Below are positions 16,216 to 23,842 of a stretch of 24,497 nt of DNA, one piece after another. The stretch covers positions 1-24,497 of the forward strand of contig CAYSCH010000105.1 in assembly GCA_964429355.1 (NCBI GenBank), read 5' to 3'. Source of the stretch: JAAYAY01 sp964429355. GTDB taxonomy: Bacteria > Planctomycetota > Planctomycetia > Pirellulales > Thermoguttaceae. A program made the position numbers and the translations under genes. Positions within the stretch are counted from its first letter, which is position 1, and every line of letters begins with the position of its first letter. The notes beneath the pieces were generated by a model that did no database searches, had not been told where the DNA came from, and worked only from the letters and a program-made list of their open reading frames with translations.

Positions 16216-17184
16216 ATGCGATTGGTAATGATGGGCACGGGGCCCTTTGCCGTGCCGACATTTCGCGGTCTTTTCCATACCCACCATACGGTGGTTGCGC
16301 TGGTGACCGGACCCGTCAAGCGGCGGGGCAGTCAGCCGATCCCGGTCAGCCCGATGCGCGACGTGGCTCATGAACACGGAGTGCAGATCTTCGATCCGGA
16401 ATCGATCAACAGTTGCCAGTCCGTGACAGCGCTCCAACAATTCGAGGCGGATCTTCACATCGTCTGTGACTATGGGCAGATTCTCTCCACGCAAAGCCTG
16501 GCCACGGCTCGGCTCGGCGGGATCAATCTGCACGCCTCTCTGCTTCCCAGGTATCGGGGAGCCGCGCCGATCAACTGGGCGATTTACCACGGCGAACAAG
16601 AAACCGGCGTCAGCGTTATTCACATGACGCCCCGGATAGATGCCGGCCCGGTCATCGCCCAAGGGCGCTCGCCCATCGATCCGGAAGAGACCGCCGAGTC
16701 CCTGGAAGTACGTCTTTCCGAGATCGGAAGTTGGCTTATACGGCGGGCGATCGATTCGCTCGAATCGGGCAATCTGGAGGCTTTGCCGCAGGACCCTGCC
16801 CTGGCCTCCAAGGCCCCGCGTTTGAAGAAAACCGACGGGCAAATCGACTGGAATCGTCCTGCAGAAGCGATTCGCAACCAGATTCGCGCCTTTCAGCCCT
16901 GGCCCAAGGTTTATACGTTCTGGTACCGCAGCCAGGATAGTCCTTTGCGCATGATTGTCGGCCCGATTCGGGTGCTCGACGGGGGCGCATCCCCGGCGGC
17001 GCCCGGCACCGTGCTGGAAGCCTCGCAGGATCGCCTCGTGGTGGCGACGAGCCAGGGCAGGGCGGCGCTCAGCAGCGTGCAACCGGCCGGAAAGCGGGTT
17101 ATGGAGATTCGTGAGTTCTTGCTCGGTTATCGTGTCGCGTGCGGCGATCGCTTCGGGCCGGAGCCACAAACCTCGTCAGACTAG
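16216..17184 (+). CDS. fmt: Methionyl-tRNA formyltransferase
   Basis: 322 residues from ATG 16216 (MRLVMMGTGPFAVPTF). It transfers a formyl group from 10-formyl-tetrahydrofolate to initiator Met-tRNA. The N-terminal catalytic domain shows the motif NLHASLLPRYRGAAPI, with the catalytic Asn and His, and RIDAGPVI with the catalytic Asp. The C-terminal tRNA-binding domain begins with KTDGQIDWNRPAEAIRNQIRAFQPWP, typical of Fmt. The frame is open from 16150, but the 22 residues before MRLV do not look like the family. The Shine-Dalgarno is weak, so it may depend on read-through from def. Length is near the family norm (about 315). Confidence 0.97.
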   Translation: MRLVMMGTGPFAVPTFRGLFHTHHTVVALVTGPVKRRGSQPIPVSPMRDVAHEHGVQIFDPESINSCQSVTALQQFEADLHIVCDYGQILSTQSLATARLGGINLHASLLPRYRGAAPINWAIYHGEQETGVSVIHMTPRIDAGPVIAQGRSPIDPEETAESLEVRLSEIGSWLIRRAIDSLESGNLEALPQDPALASKAPRLKKTDGQIDWNRPAEAIRNQIRAFQPWPKVYTFWYRSQDSPLRMIVGPIRVLDGGASPAAPGTVLEASQDRLVVATSQGRAALSSVQPAGKRVMEIREFLLGYRVACGDRFGPEPQTSSD

Positions 17185-17206
17185 GGTTTTACGGCAGGCG
17201 CACTAG

Positions 17207-17236
17207 TTGACCTGAGGGCCCGGCCGGTGCTACATT
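17207..17236 (+). promoter_or_regulatory. Possible promoter of the DEAD-box helicase gene
   Basis: TTGACC (17207-17212) and TACATT (17231-17236) are separated by 18 bases, each a partial match to consensus. It lies just after fmt and about 30 bases before the first possible helicase start. Read-through from def-fmt is also possible. Confidence 0.35.
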
Positions 17237-17266
17237 TTTGGGATACAGGTCCCGCAGGCAGGGCCG

Positions 17267-19570
17267 GTGGGCAAGTACCTATCGTGTGACAGCCGGGCAG
17301 TCAGACGATTTCTGCCTGGCACAGAGTTTCTCATCGAATCAGGATTGGAACGAATTTTGCCGAAGCGACGACGGAAGAAGAAGTCGGCCCCATCGGGCGA
17401 TGCGGGAGCCCAAGGCACGCCACAACCACCTCAGACGAACGCAAAGCCGGCCGGTGAGGATGCCGCGTCGTCGGCTCCGAAGAAATCGGCCTCACGCCGA
17501 CGCCGCAGAAAGAAGCCGCTTTCCGAACCGCCAGTGGCCCAGCAGCCGACGAAGAAGGCGGCGTCAGCATCGGACCAGCAGGGGGATAATAGCAGGAGGA
17601 TACCTCCCAAAGACCGTTGGACAAAACGGCCAAGCCAGCCAACTCCTGTGGCAGCCATTCCGGCGCCCGTTCGCGGTCGTCGGACTGGTCTCGGTGCAGG
17701 CGGAAGACCGCGAAAAGGCCGATCTGCCGCCAGTGTTCTGCCGCCCTCTACAACGGCATCAGGCGGGCCTCGCAAGCCCACCTACCCCAAGACGAGTCTG
17801 CCCGTCAGGCCGGAACGCCCGGCATCGGGCGAGGCACGCCCGCCGCGAACGGAATCGTCTCCGCCCAAGCTGCATTATGCGGCTCTTCAGCCGGACACAG
17901 TCGACTCGAATCGTCAGGAGGAAAAGCCGCCTGAACGTAAACCACCTGAACGCAAGCTGCCTGAACGTAAACCACCTGAACGCAAGCTGCCTGAACGCAA
18001 GCCACCCGTTTCCAGGTCGCCACAAGCACCTGCAGAAACCGAACGGCAGGGGATCGAGAAGAGGGAGTTGGAGAAGAGACCCGTTCTCGCCGAGCCAATA
18101 CACCAGGAGCGGGAATCGTCGGAGAAGACAGGGTCGATCCCTCACGGTGAGAAGCGACGCCGGCGGCGAAGACGTAAGCCGGCCGAGGCCCAGCCGCTTG
18201 AATCACCCCTGGCCACCGAACCGGTCCGTTCCTCGGTGGCCGAAACGGAGCGGGCGGTCGAGGTTCTGGACGAGATTTCCGAACCCAAGAAGAAGCGGAG
18301 GGAGAAGCCGGCCGAGCGAGAGAGACGCGACGTTCCACCCTTCGGCGACTTGGTGCTCTCCTACGACATGCTTGAGGCACTGGCCGATGCCGGCTACCAG
18401 GAGCCCACTCCGGTCCAGGCGGGCCTTATTCCCAAGGCACTCGAAGGGCGTGACCTGATGGGTCAGGCTCGCACGGGCACGGGCAAAACGGCTGCCTTCG
18501 GAATCCCCTTGCTCGAGAAATACGGCGGCAGCGGCGAGAAACGCAACGAACCAGCGGCGTTGATTCTCGTGCCCACCCGCGAACTGGCCGTGCAGGTTCG
18601 CGACGAACTCACCAAGCTGGCCGGCCGGCGCAAGGTGACAACGGTGGCCGTCTACGGCGGCAAGCCGATTCGGGGGCAGATCGAGCATCTTCGCCGCGGC
18701 GCGGAGCTTGTGGTCGGCACTCCCGGCCGGGTCATCGACCTGATCGACCGCCGGGCATTGAATCTGGCGACGATCCAGTGTGTGGTTCTCGATGAGGCAG
18801 ACCGGATGCTCGACATCGGTTTCCGCCCCGACATCGAGAAGATTCTGCGTCGCTGTCCCCAGTCGCGCCAGACTCTGCTGTTCAGCGCGACGATTCCGCC
18901 GCCCGTCAAACGTCTGGCGGAACGCTACATGCACGAGCCCGAGATGCTGGATTTCTCGCCGCAGGACGTGGCCGTGGAGACGATCGAACAATTCTATTTC
19001 ACGGTCGATCCTCGGCAGAAATTCGACCTCTTGGCGAAGTTGATCGAACGCGAGGATCCGAAGCAGGCGATCATTTTCTGCCGAACGAAGAAGGGAACCG
19101 ACCGGGTCGGCACGCGCCTTGCGAAGAAGATGCCGGGAACGGCGATGATCCACGGCGACCTGCAACAACGCCAGCGCGATCGAGTGATGGCTGATTTTCG
19201 CGCCGGCAACGTTCGCTTCCTCGTGGCAACCGACGTGGTCGGCCGCGGGATCGACGTCTCGGGGATCTCGCATATCATCAACTTCGATATCCCCGAGTTC
19301 TGCGACGACTACATCCACCGCGTCGGCCGCACCGGGCGGATGGGCCGCGAGGGAGTGGCCTACACGTTCGTGTCTCCCGAAGAAGGCAACGAGTTGACCC
19401 GGATCGAGATGCGAATCAATCGGTTGCTCATACGCGACGAGATACCCGGCTTCCTGGCAGTTCCCAAGCCCGAACCGGCTCCGGTAACGGAGGCCCAGCC
19501 AGAAGCCGAACCTGAGAAACCGAAATCGGTGTTCGGAAAATGGACACGGCGGATTCGCCGGGCGCTGTGA
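17267..19570 (+). CDS. DEAD-box RNA helicase with long basic N-terminal tail
   Basis: 767 residues from GTG 17267; TTG 17357 (LPKRRRKKKS) is a likely alternative start. Residues 1 to about 355 are predicted disordered, rich in Lys, Arg, Pro and Glu, with two Arg-runs (RRRRRKK, KRRRRRRRK) and a repeat of ERKPP/ERKLP units at about 220-248. The helicase core has every motif: Q motif near TPVQAGL, motif I ARTGTGKT (401-408), Ia PTRELA, TPGR, II DEAD (509-512), III SAT (540-542), IV IIFCRTK, V ATDVVGRGID and VI HRVGRTGRMGR. It should unwind RNA and help ribosome assembly or mRNA turnover. The short C-terminal tail lacks a DbpA-type RNA-binding domain, so the basic N-tail probably gives RNA affinity. 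E. coli RhlE-like helicases place the tail at the C-terminus, the reverse of this layout. Confidence 0.95.
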   Translation: MGKYLSCDSRAVRRFLPGTEFLIESGLERILPKRRRKKKSAPSGDAGAQGTPQPPQTNAKPAGEDAASSAPKKSASRRRRRKKPLSEPPVAQQPTKKAASASDQQGDNSRRIPPKDRWTKRPSQPTPVAAIPAPVRGRRTGLGAGGRPRKGRSAASVLPPSTTASGGPRKPTYPKTSLPVRPERPASGEARPPRTESSPPKLHYAALQPDTVDSNRQEEKPPERKPPERKLPERKPPERKLPERKPPVSRSPQAPAETERQGIEKRELEKRPVLAEPIHQERESSEKTGSIPHGEKRRRRRRRKPAEAQPLESPLATEPVRSSVAETERAVEVLDEISEPKKKRREKPAERERRDVPPFGDLVLSYDMLEALADAGYQEPTPVQAGLIPKALEGRDLMGQARTGTGKTAAFGIPLLEKYGGSGEKRNEPAALILVPTRELAVQVRDELTKLAGRRKVTTVAVYGGKPIRGQIEHLRRGAELVVGTPGRVIDLIDRRALNLATIQCVVLDEADRMLDIGFRPDIEKILRRCPQSRQTLLFSATIPPPVKRLAERYMHEPEMLDFSPQDVAVETIEQFYFTVDPRQKFDLLAKLIEREDPKQAIIFCRTKKGTDRVGTRLAKKMPGTAMIHGDLQQRQRDRVMADFRAGNVRFLVATDVVGRGIDVSGISHIINFDIPEFCDDYIHRVGRTGRMGREGVAYTFVSPEEGNELTRIEMRINRLLIRDEIPGFLAVPKPEPAPVTEAQPEAEPEKPKSVFGKWTRRIRRAL
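17930..18007 (+). repeat. In-frame 30-bp tandem repeat inside the helicase tail
   Basis: A 30-base unit starting CCTGAACGTAAACCACC occurs at 17930-17959, again exactly at 17960-17989, then a partial, diverged copy to 18007. Each unit is itself two related 15-base halves encoding PERKP and PERKL. The exact identity of the two full copies points to recent slippage duplication. It is coding and keeps the frame. Confidence 0.9.
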
Positions 19571-19618
19571 GCTGTGAGATGCCGCCTGGCTTCCGACGTG
19601 GCCCGCTGATGCTCTCCC

Positions 19619-20323
19619 ATGAACTCGACCTCCACTTGCCGCGGCCTCTTCATCACCGGAACCGACACGGGAGTCGGCAAGACGTACGTGACGGCCTTGA
19701 TTGCCAAGACGCTTCACAGGGCCGGCCGGCGCGTGGGGGTGTACAAGCCGGCGGCGAGCGGCTGCCGGAAGGAGGAGGGGCGGCTGGTCTCGGACGACGC
19801 GGTTGCGCTCTGGCAGGCTGCGGGACGGCCCGCTTCGCTCGACGAGGTATGCCCCCAGCTGTTTGCCGCTCCGATGGCTCCCCACCTGGCCGCCCGGGCC
19901 GAAGGCAAGGAACTGGACGCGGATCGGCTGCGCCACGGCATCGACTTCTGGCTCGAGAGTTCCGACATTGTTCTGGTGGAAGGAGCCGGCGGATTGATGT
20001 CGCCCCTGAGCGACGACGAGTACGTGGCCGACTTGGCCTGTGATTTCGGGTTCCCCCTTATTGTCGTAACGGCCAATCGCCTGGGAACCATCAACCATAC
20101 CCTGCAGACGCTGATCACGGCCGCGAGCTTCCGCGACGGCCTCGATGTGGCCGGCATCGTGCTCAACCACCCTGCGGCTGCGGCGGACGACGTGAGCCTC
20201 GGCAGCAATCGTGCCGAAATCGCCTCCCGGGCGATCGCACCTATTCTGGCGGAGGTCCACTGGCGGCAGGACGAATTCAGCGAACCGGTAGACTGGTTTC
20301 GGCTGGCCGGAGAAAAACCCTGA
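19619..20323 (+). CDS. bioD: ATP-dependent dethiobiotin synthetase BioD
   Basis: 234 residues, normal for BioD. The enzyme closes the ureido ring of dethiobiotin from 7,8-diaminopelargonate, CO2 and ATP, the penultimate step of biotin synthesis. Visible motifs: P-loop FITGTDTGVGKT near the N-terminus, YKPAASG with the substrate Lys, and the EGAGGLMSPL loop, all characteristic. The Shine-Dalgarno is weak; ATG 19619 gives the normal N-terminus. It begins 48 bases after the helicase stop in the same direction. No bioA, bioB or bioF is adjacent, so the rest of the pathway must lie elsewhere. A general ParA-like ATPase is a weak alternative, but the motifs favour BioD. Confidence 0.94.
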   Translation: MNSTSTCRGLFITGTDTGVGKTYVTALIAKTLHRAGRRVGVYKPAASGCRKEEGRLVSDDAVALWQAAGRPASLDEVCPQLFAAPMAPHLAARAEGKELDADRLRHGIDFWLESSDIVLVEGAGGLMSPLSDDEYVADLACDFGFPLIVVTANRLGTINHTLQTLITAASFRDGLDVAGIVLNHPAAAADDVSLGSNRAEIASRAIAPILAEVHWRQDEFSEPVDWFRLAGEKP

Positions 20324-20367
20324 AGCGTGGTTCAGAGGTCACCCGCCAAATGCATGGCCTCGGAATA

Positions 20368-20604
20368 CTAGCCGAAACCGATCAGGGAATCCCAGGGACC
20401 CAGTTTGCGAGTGGTTCCGAGCTGCCACTTGAACTCCTCCGTTTGCGCCCAACGGAGCAACTCGGTGAGGTACTTCTCACGTTCACGGAACTCGCCACAC
20501 GGAAGGAGTGTGTCGGCGACACCGATGGTCATTTGCGTGTCGTCGGTGGAGAAGAGTGTCTTGCCAGACGGATTCTTGATCAGTTCCTCGACAGGGCTCG
20601 AGGA
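20368..20604 (-). pseudogene. Remnant resembling an ADP-ribosylglycohydrolase
   Basis: One minus-strand frame of about 78 codons has a clear protein-like stretch: PVEELIKNPSGKTLF, then STDDTQMTIGVADTLL, then EREKYLTELLRWAQTEE, ending WDSLIGFG and a stop. The TDDTQMT pattern followed by a helix is the hallmark metal-binding segment of ADP-ribosylglycohydrolases. It has no start of its own and the family's remaining domain (another 200 or so residues with a second Asp-rich motif) is missing, so this is a fragment. It lies in a different frame from the GH43 gene and overlaps its last codons. I infer a deletion or rearrangement that joined the two. A wrong family call is possible, since only one motif is visible. 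Confidence 0.55.
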
Positions 20605-21725
20605 TCGGAGGCGTGCTGCACCGACCATCCGGCCTGATTGTTCGTTGTGGGTGCGACAGGTCCGCTGATCGGATCGCCGGCAAGGGGCCACTCGTCGTCG
20701 GACCAGGTTATGGGTCGGATCTGGAGTCGCCGCTGGCCGCGGTTCTCTCCGTCGTAGTAATGGTGAACGAGCCAGTCGCGGTCCGCCTGTCGGAGCACGC
20801 TGTTGTGGCCGGGCCCGATACAGGAGCCGTTGCGCTCCAGGACCACTCGGCCTCCCCCTTCGAGCATCGGCTGGCCGCGATCGTCGACATACGGGCCCGT
20901 GATCTCCTCGGAACGTCCCACGCGCAGGTTGTAGGTGCTGTTCACGCCCCGGCAACAGAGATCGAAGGAGACGAACAAGTAGTAGTGGCTGCCGCGGTGG
21001 ATGATGCAGGGCGCTTCCACCGCCTTCTCTTTCGGCCGCGAGGCAAGCCGCACCATCTCGGCTCCTTCCAGAATCTTGCCCGTCGACGCATCGAGCCGGA
21101 TCAACTTGATGCCTGACCAGAACGACCCCATGGCAAGCCACAGACGCCCCTGTTCGTCGAAAACGGCGTTGGCGTCGATGGCATTGTAGTCGTCGTTGCC
21201 GGGCGTCGTACTGAGCACCAGTCCGCGATCGATCCATTGGTACTCCGCACTCGCCGGATCGAGCGTCTTGTTGGTTGCCAGGCCGATCGCCGAACGCTGG
21301 GTACCGAACTCGGAGACCGCATAGTACAGGTGGTACTCTCCTTCGAAGAAAGAAATGTCCGGCGCCCAGTGGTCGCGGGCTTTGGGAACGTGCTCCCGGG
21401 CCCAGCCCGCAAGGGCGTCGAACACCCGGCCGCTACGTTGCCAATGGTAGAGATCGTCGGACTGCCAGATCGGGATTCCGAATCCCGTGCCGAAGAGATA
21501 GTATCGGCCGTTCTGTTCGATTATCGTGGGATCGTGGATGCGATAGACGTCGCCCACTTGACCGGCGGCGCGGTTCTGAAAAAGAACGGAGATGACAGGT
21601 AGCACGAGGGTCAGGATCCAAAGGCAATGCACGCATCGGCCCTGCCGTAATGAACCTGCGCGATTCACGGAGCCGATGACAAGATGACGGATCGAGTACA
21701 GCGCTTCCCGTGGGAGACTCGTCAT
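20580..21725 (-). CDS. Secreted GH43 glycoside hydrolase, arabinan endo-1,5-alpha-L-arabinosidase type
   Basis: 381 residues from ATG 21725. A hydrophobic segment, CLWILTLVLPVISVLF (about 34-49), is a signal or anchor, so the enzyme should be exported. The five-bladed beta-propeller of GH43 follows with the catalytic residues in order: base Asp65 in RIHDPTIIEQNG, pKa-modulating Asp184 in NAIDANAVF, acid Glu237 in VEAPCIIHRG, and His307 in GPGHNSVL, the conserved central residue of arabinanases. HWAPDISFFEGEYHLYY and SFWSGIKL also fit the arabinanase subgroup. Substrate is inferred as arabinan; xylan is possible. The C-terminal 20 or so residues after DPISGP (APTTNNQAGWSVQHA) do not look like propeller and overlap the remnant in another frame, so the native stop may have been lost. 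The start has AAGGCG eight bases upstream. Confidence 0.9.
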   Translation of the reverse strand: MTSLPREALYSIRHLVIGSVNRAGSLRQGRCVHCLWILTLVLPVISVLFQNRAAGQVGDVYRIHDPTIIEQNGRYYLFGTGFGIPIWQSDDLYHWQRSGRVFDALAGWAREHVPKARDHWAPDISFFEGEYHLYYAVSEFGTQRSAIGLATNKTLDPASAEYQWIDRGLVLSTTPGNDDYNAIDANAVFDEQGRLWLAMGSFWSGIKLIRLDASTGKILEGAEMVRLASRPKEKAVEAPCIIHRGSHYYLFVSFDLCCRGVNSTYNLRVGRSEEITGPYVDDRGQPMLEGGGRVVLERNGSCIGPGHNSVLRQADRDWLVHHYYDGENRGQRRLQIRPITWSDDEWPLAGDPISGPVAPTTNNQAGWSVQHASDPRALSRN

Positions 21726-21743
21726 TCGGTGAACGCCTTTCGC

Positions 21744-21778
21744 AAAAAAAGGGCCGAGGCTGGGCGGCTCGCCCCAGC
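21744..21778 (-). promoter_or_regulatory. Terminator-like hairpin in the leader of the GH43 gene (possible attenuator)
   Basis: Read on the minus strand, GGGCGAG (21768-21774) pairs with CTCGGCCC (21751-21758), one G bulged, around a nine-base loop, and is followed directly by seven T (21744-21750). This is an intrinsic-terminator shape. It ends 18 bases before the GH43 ATG. GCTGGG/CCCAGC (21759-21764 with 21773-21778) forms a second hairpin that uses the same bases, so the two cannot form together, as in attenuators. Confidence 0.5.
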
Positions 21779-21940
21779 GATGGCTGGTCTGGTTTTGTCC
21801 GGTTAAAGCACTCAACAGACTATCACCCCCTGGGGCCTGGAGAAAGGCCTGGAACCGGCCATCGCGAATGAATCCAGATTGGGATAGAATGGGTCTGCCG
21901 TTTGTCCAAGCACGAAGAACAAAATACCCCGGAGTCGAAC

Positions 21941-23812
21941 GTGTCGTCCTCCCCGGCTGACAGCGATGCGATTGTCGCTCTCTATCGTCAACGAACGAAC
22001 GATTTCGGCCGGCAGGCCGATCGGCTGGCGAGCCGGGCCAATCGCATTTCCCACGCTCGCGTGGCAACATTCCTTTTGGCGGGGGTGTGCTTTCTCGCCG
22101 GGGGGCTGGCGGAATTCGGCAATGCCGGTTGGGTCGCGGCCGGATTTGTCATGCTGGCCGTGTTCCTGGGTCTGGTAGGGTGGTACGGGCGGGTGCTGGC
22201 CGAATCGGAGCGGTTCGGCCAACTCAGCCAGATCAACCGCCAGGCAGCCGCCCGGGTCCAGAGGGCCTGGCGCGGAATGCCGGTCACCTCGGCCGGCAGG
22301 CCAGGCGCTGAGGAGGCCTTGGCGGGCGATCTGGACCTGTTTGGCGAGGCCTCGCTGTTTCACTTGGTTTCCATGGCCAACACGCCGATCGGAATTGCGA
22401 CCCTCAGCGACTGGTTCCTGCATCCGGCGGACCCGGCCTCGGTGGTCGAACGTCAGCAGGCGGTGGCGGAACTGGCGCCCGCGCTGGAGATGCGACATGA
22501 GTTTTGTCGGCGGGGTCTGAAAGTGGCCGAACGCAGGACGGACCCGCAGCAGTTCCTTCAGTGGGCGGAGGCCGAGCCCTGGTTGGCCGGGCGGCATTGG
22601 TTGAAGTGGGCGTCGAGGTGCCTGCCGGTTGCGATCCTGGTCTGTGCGGTACTCGGTGCGATGGGAGTCGTACCCGGATCGTCCTGGATGGTTCCGCTGG
22701 CGCTCAACGTGGCCCTCGGAAGCCTGTTTTGCCGTCGGGCGCACGAGATTTTTGCTTCGATTTCCAGCCGGCACGGCGAGATTGGGCACTACGCCGACCT
22801 GTTTCAGTGGATTGACGCGACGCCCGTCAAGTCGCCGCACCTCGAGCAGCTTCAGCAGCAGACGACCGCCGCAAACGCAGAAGCGGGGCGCGAGATCCAA
22901 TGGCTGGGCCGGATCATGGAGTTAGCCAACCTGCGGTTTTCATCGATGGCCTACTTCCTGATTCAATCGGTCACATCGTGGGACTTTCACATTCTGGCAC
23001 TCCTGGAGCGGTGGCAGCGTCGCAACGGATCTCATGTGCGCGGATGGTTCGAAGCCTTGGGTGAGTGGGAGGCGCTGGCCTCGCTGGCGAACCTGGCATA
23101 CGACCATCCCAAGTGGGTGTATCCCGTGATCAAGTGCCAGCCCCTGGACGGACAGATTCTGCAGGCGCGCCGACTCGGGCATCCGCTGATTCCAGACGAT
23201 CGCCGGGTGGTGAACGACGTGACGATCGGTCCGCCGGGCACGTTCCTGATGGTCACGGGATCGAACATGTCGGGCAAGAGCACGCTGCTGCGTTCCATCG
23301 GCGCCAACGTGGTGCTGGCCCAGGCGGGGGGGCCGGTGTGCGCCGAGGAACTCACCTTGCCGCCGACCCAGCTGGCCACGAGCATGCGGATCCACGACTC
23401 CCTGGTGAGCGGGGTCTCTTTCTATATGGCGGAACTCAGGCGGCTCAAGCAGATCGTCGACGCGGCGCGCCAGCGGCGTTCCGGATCGGGACAAGCCTTC
23501 CTCTACCTGCTCGACGAGATCCTGCAGGGGACCAACACGGCGGAACGCCAGATTGCTGTTCGCCGCGTGCTCGCGCACCTGATCGATGAGGGTGCGATCG
23601 GGGCCGTCTCGACGCACGATCTCCAGTTGGCAGCCGATCCTGCATTGGCAAAGGCCAGCCGGGCGGTTCATTTCCGCGAGACGATCCACAACGAAGCGGG
23701 GCGGCAGNNNNNNNNNNAGGAGATGACCTTCGACTACAAGCTTCGCGAGGGCCTGGCGACGACATCCAACGCACTGAAGCTGCTGGAGATGGTGGGATTG
23801 GGTGATCGGTGA
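21941..23812 (+). CDS. Membrane-anchored MutS-family ATPase
   Basis: About 623 residues from GTG 21941, which has GGAG six bases upstream; TTG 21902 is an in-frame alternative. Two hydrophobic helices (about 40-80 region, ATFLLAGVCFLAGGLAEF and AGFVMLAVFLGLVGWY) and a second pair (about 227-262) suggest an inner-membrane protein. The C-terminal domain is the MutS ATPase: Walker A GSNMSGKST, then THDLQLA after Walker B LLDEILQGTNT. The N-terminal mismatch-recognition domain of MutS1 is absent. Family members of this membrane type (often called MutS-like domain V proteins) have no settled function. Ten N bases (23708-23717) interrupt the gene 32 codons from its end; the frame resumes with the typical ending MTFDYKLREGLATTSNALKL, so the gap is probably about that size. 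Confidence 0.9.
   Translation: MSSSPADSDAIVALYRQRTNDFGRQADRLASRANRISHARVATFLLAGVCFLAGGLAEFGNAGWVAAGFVMLAVFLGLVGWYGRVLAESERFGQLSQINRQAAARVQRAWRGMPVTSAGRPGAEEALAGDLDLFGEASLFHLVSMANTPIGIATLSDWFLHPADPASVVERQQAVAELAPALEMRHEFCRRGLKVAERRTDPQQFLQWAEAEPWLAGRHWLKWASRCLPVAILVCAVLGAMGVVPGSSWMVPLALNVALGSLFCRRAHEIFASISSRHGEIGHYADLFQWIDATPVKSPHLEQLQQQTTAANAEAGREIQWLGRIMELANLRFSSMAYFLIQSVTSWDFHILALLERWQRRNGSHVRGWFEALGEWEALASLANLAYDHPKWVYPVIKCQPLDGQILQARRLGHPLIPDDRRVVNDVTIGPPGTFLMVTGSNMSGKSTLLRSIGANVVLAQAGGPVCAEELTLPPTQLATSMRIHDSLVSGVSFYMAELRRLKQIVDAARQRRSGSGQAFLYLLDEILQGTNTAERQIAVRRVLAHLIDEGAIGAVSTHDLQLAADPALAKASRAVHFRETIHNEAGRQXXXXEMTFDYKLREGLATTSNALKLLEMVGLGDR
23708..23717. other. Assembly gap of ten N
   Basis: Ten undetermined bases inside the 3' end of the MutS-family gene. 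The reading frame is kept if the gap is truly ten bases long (the ten N plus two flanking bases make four undetermined codons). Confidence 0.99.
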
Positions 23813-23842
23813 TGGAGGGCAACAACGCCCCGCAGGTTCAAA

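Noticed and set aside
17930..18007. CRISPR-like short direct repeats
   Set aside because: The units are contiguous with no spacers and translate in frame as PERKP/PERKL units of the helicase tail.
18203..20260. A 685-codon minus-strand frame opposite the helicase and bioD genes
   Set aside because: It spans two well-supported plus-strand genes and their junction; its product resembles no family.
20368..21725. GH43 and the ADP-ribosylglycohydrolase-like stretch as one bifunctional enzyme
   Set aside because: They are in different frames and the GH43 frame stops at 20580; a fusion would need a frameshift, and the second part is too short to be a whole domain.
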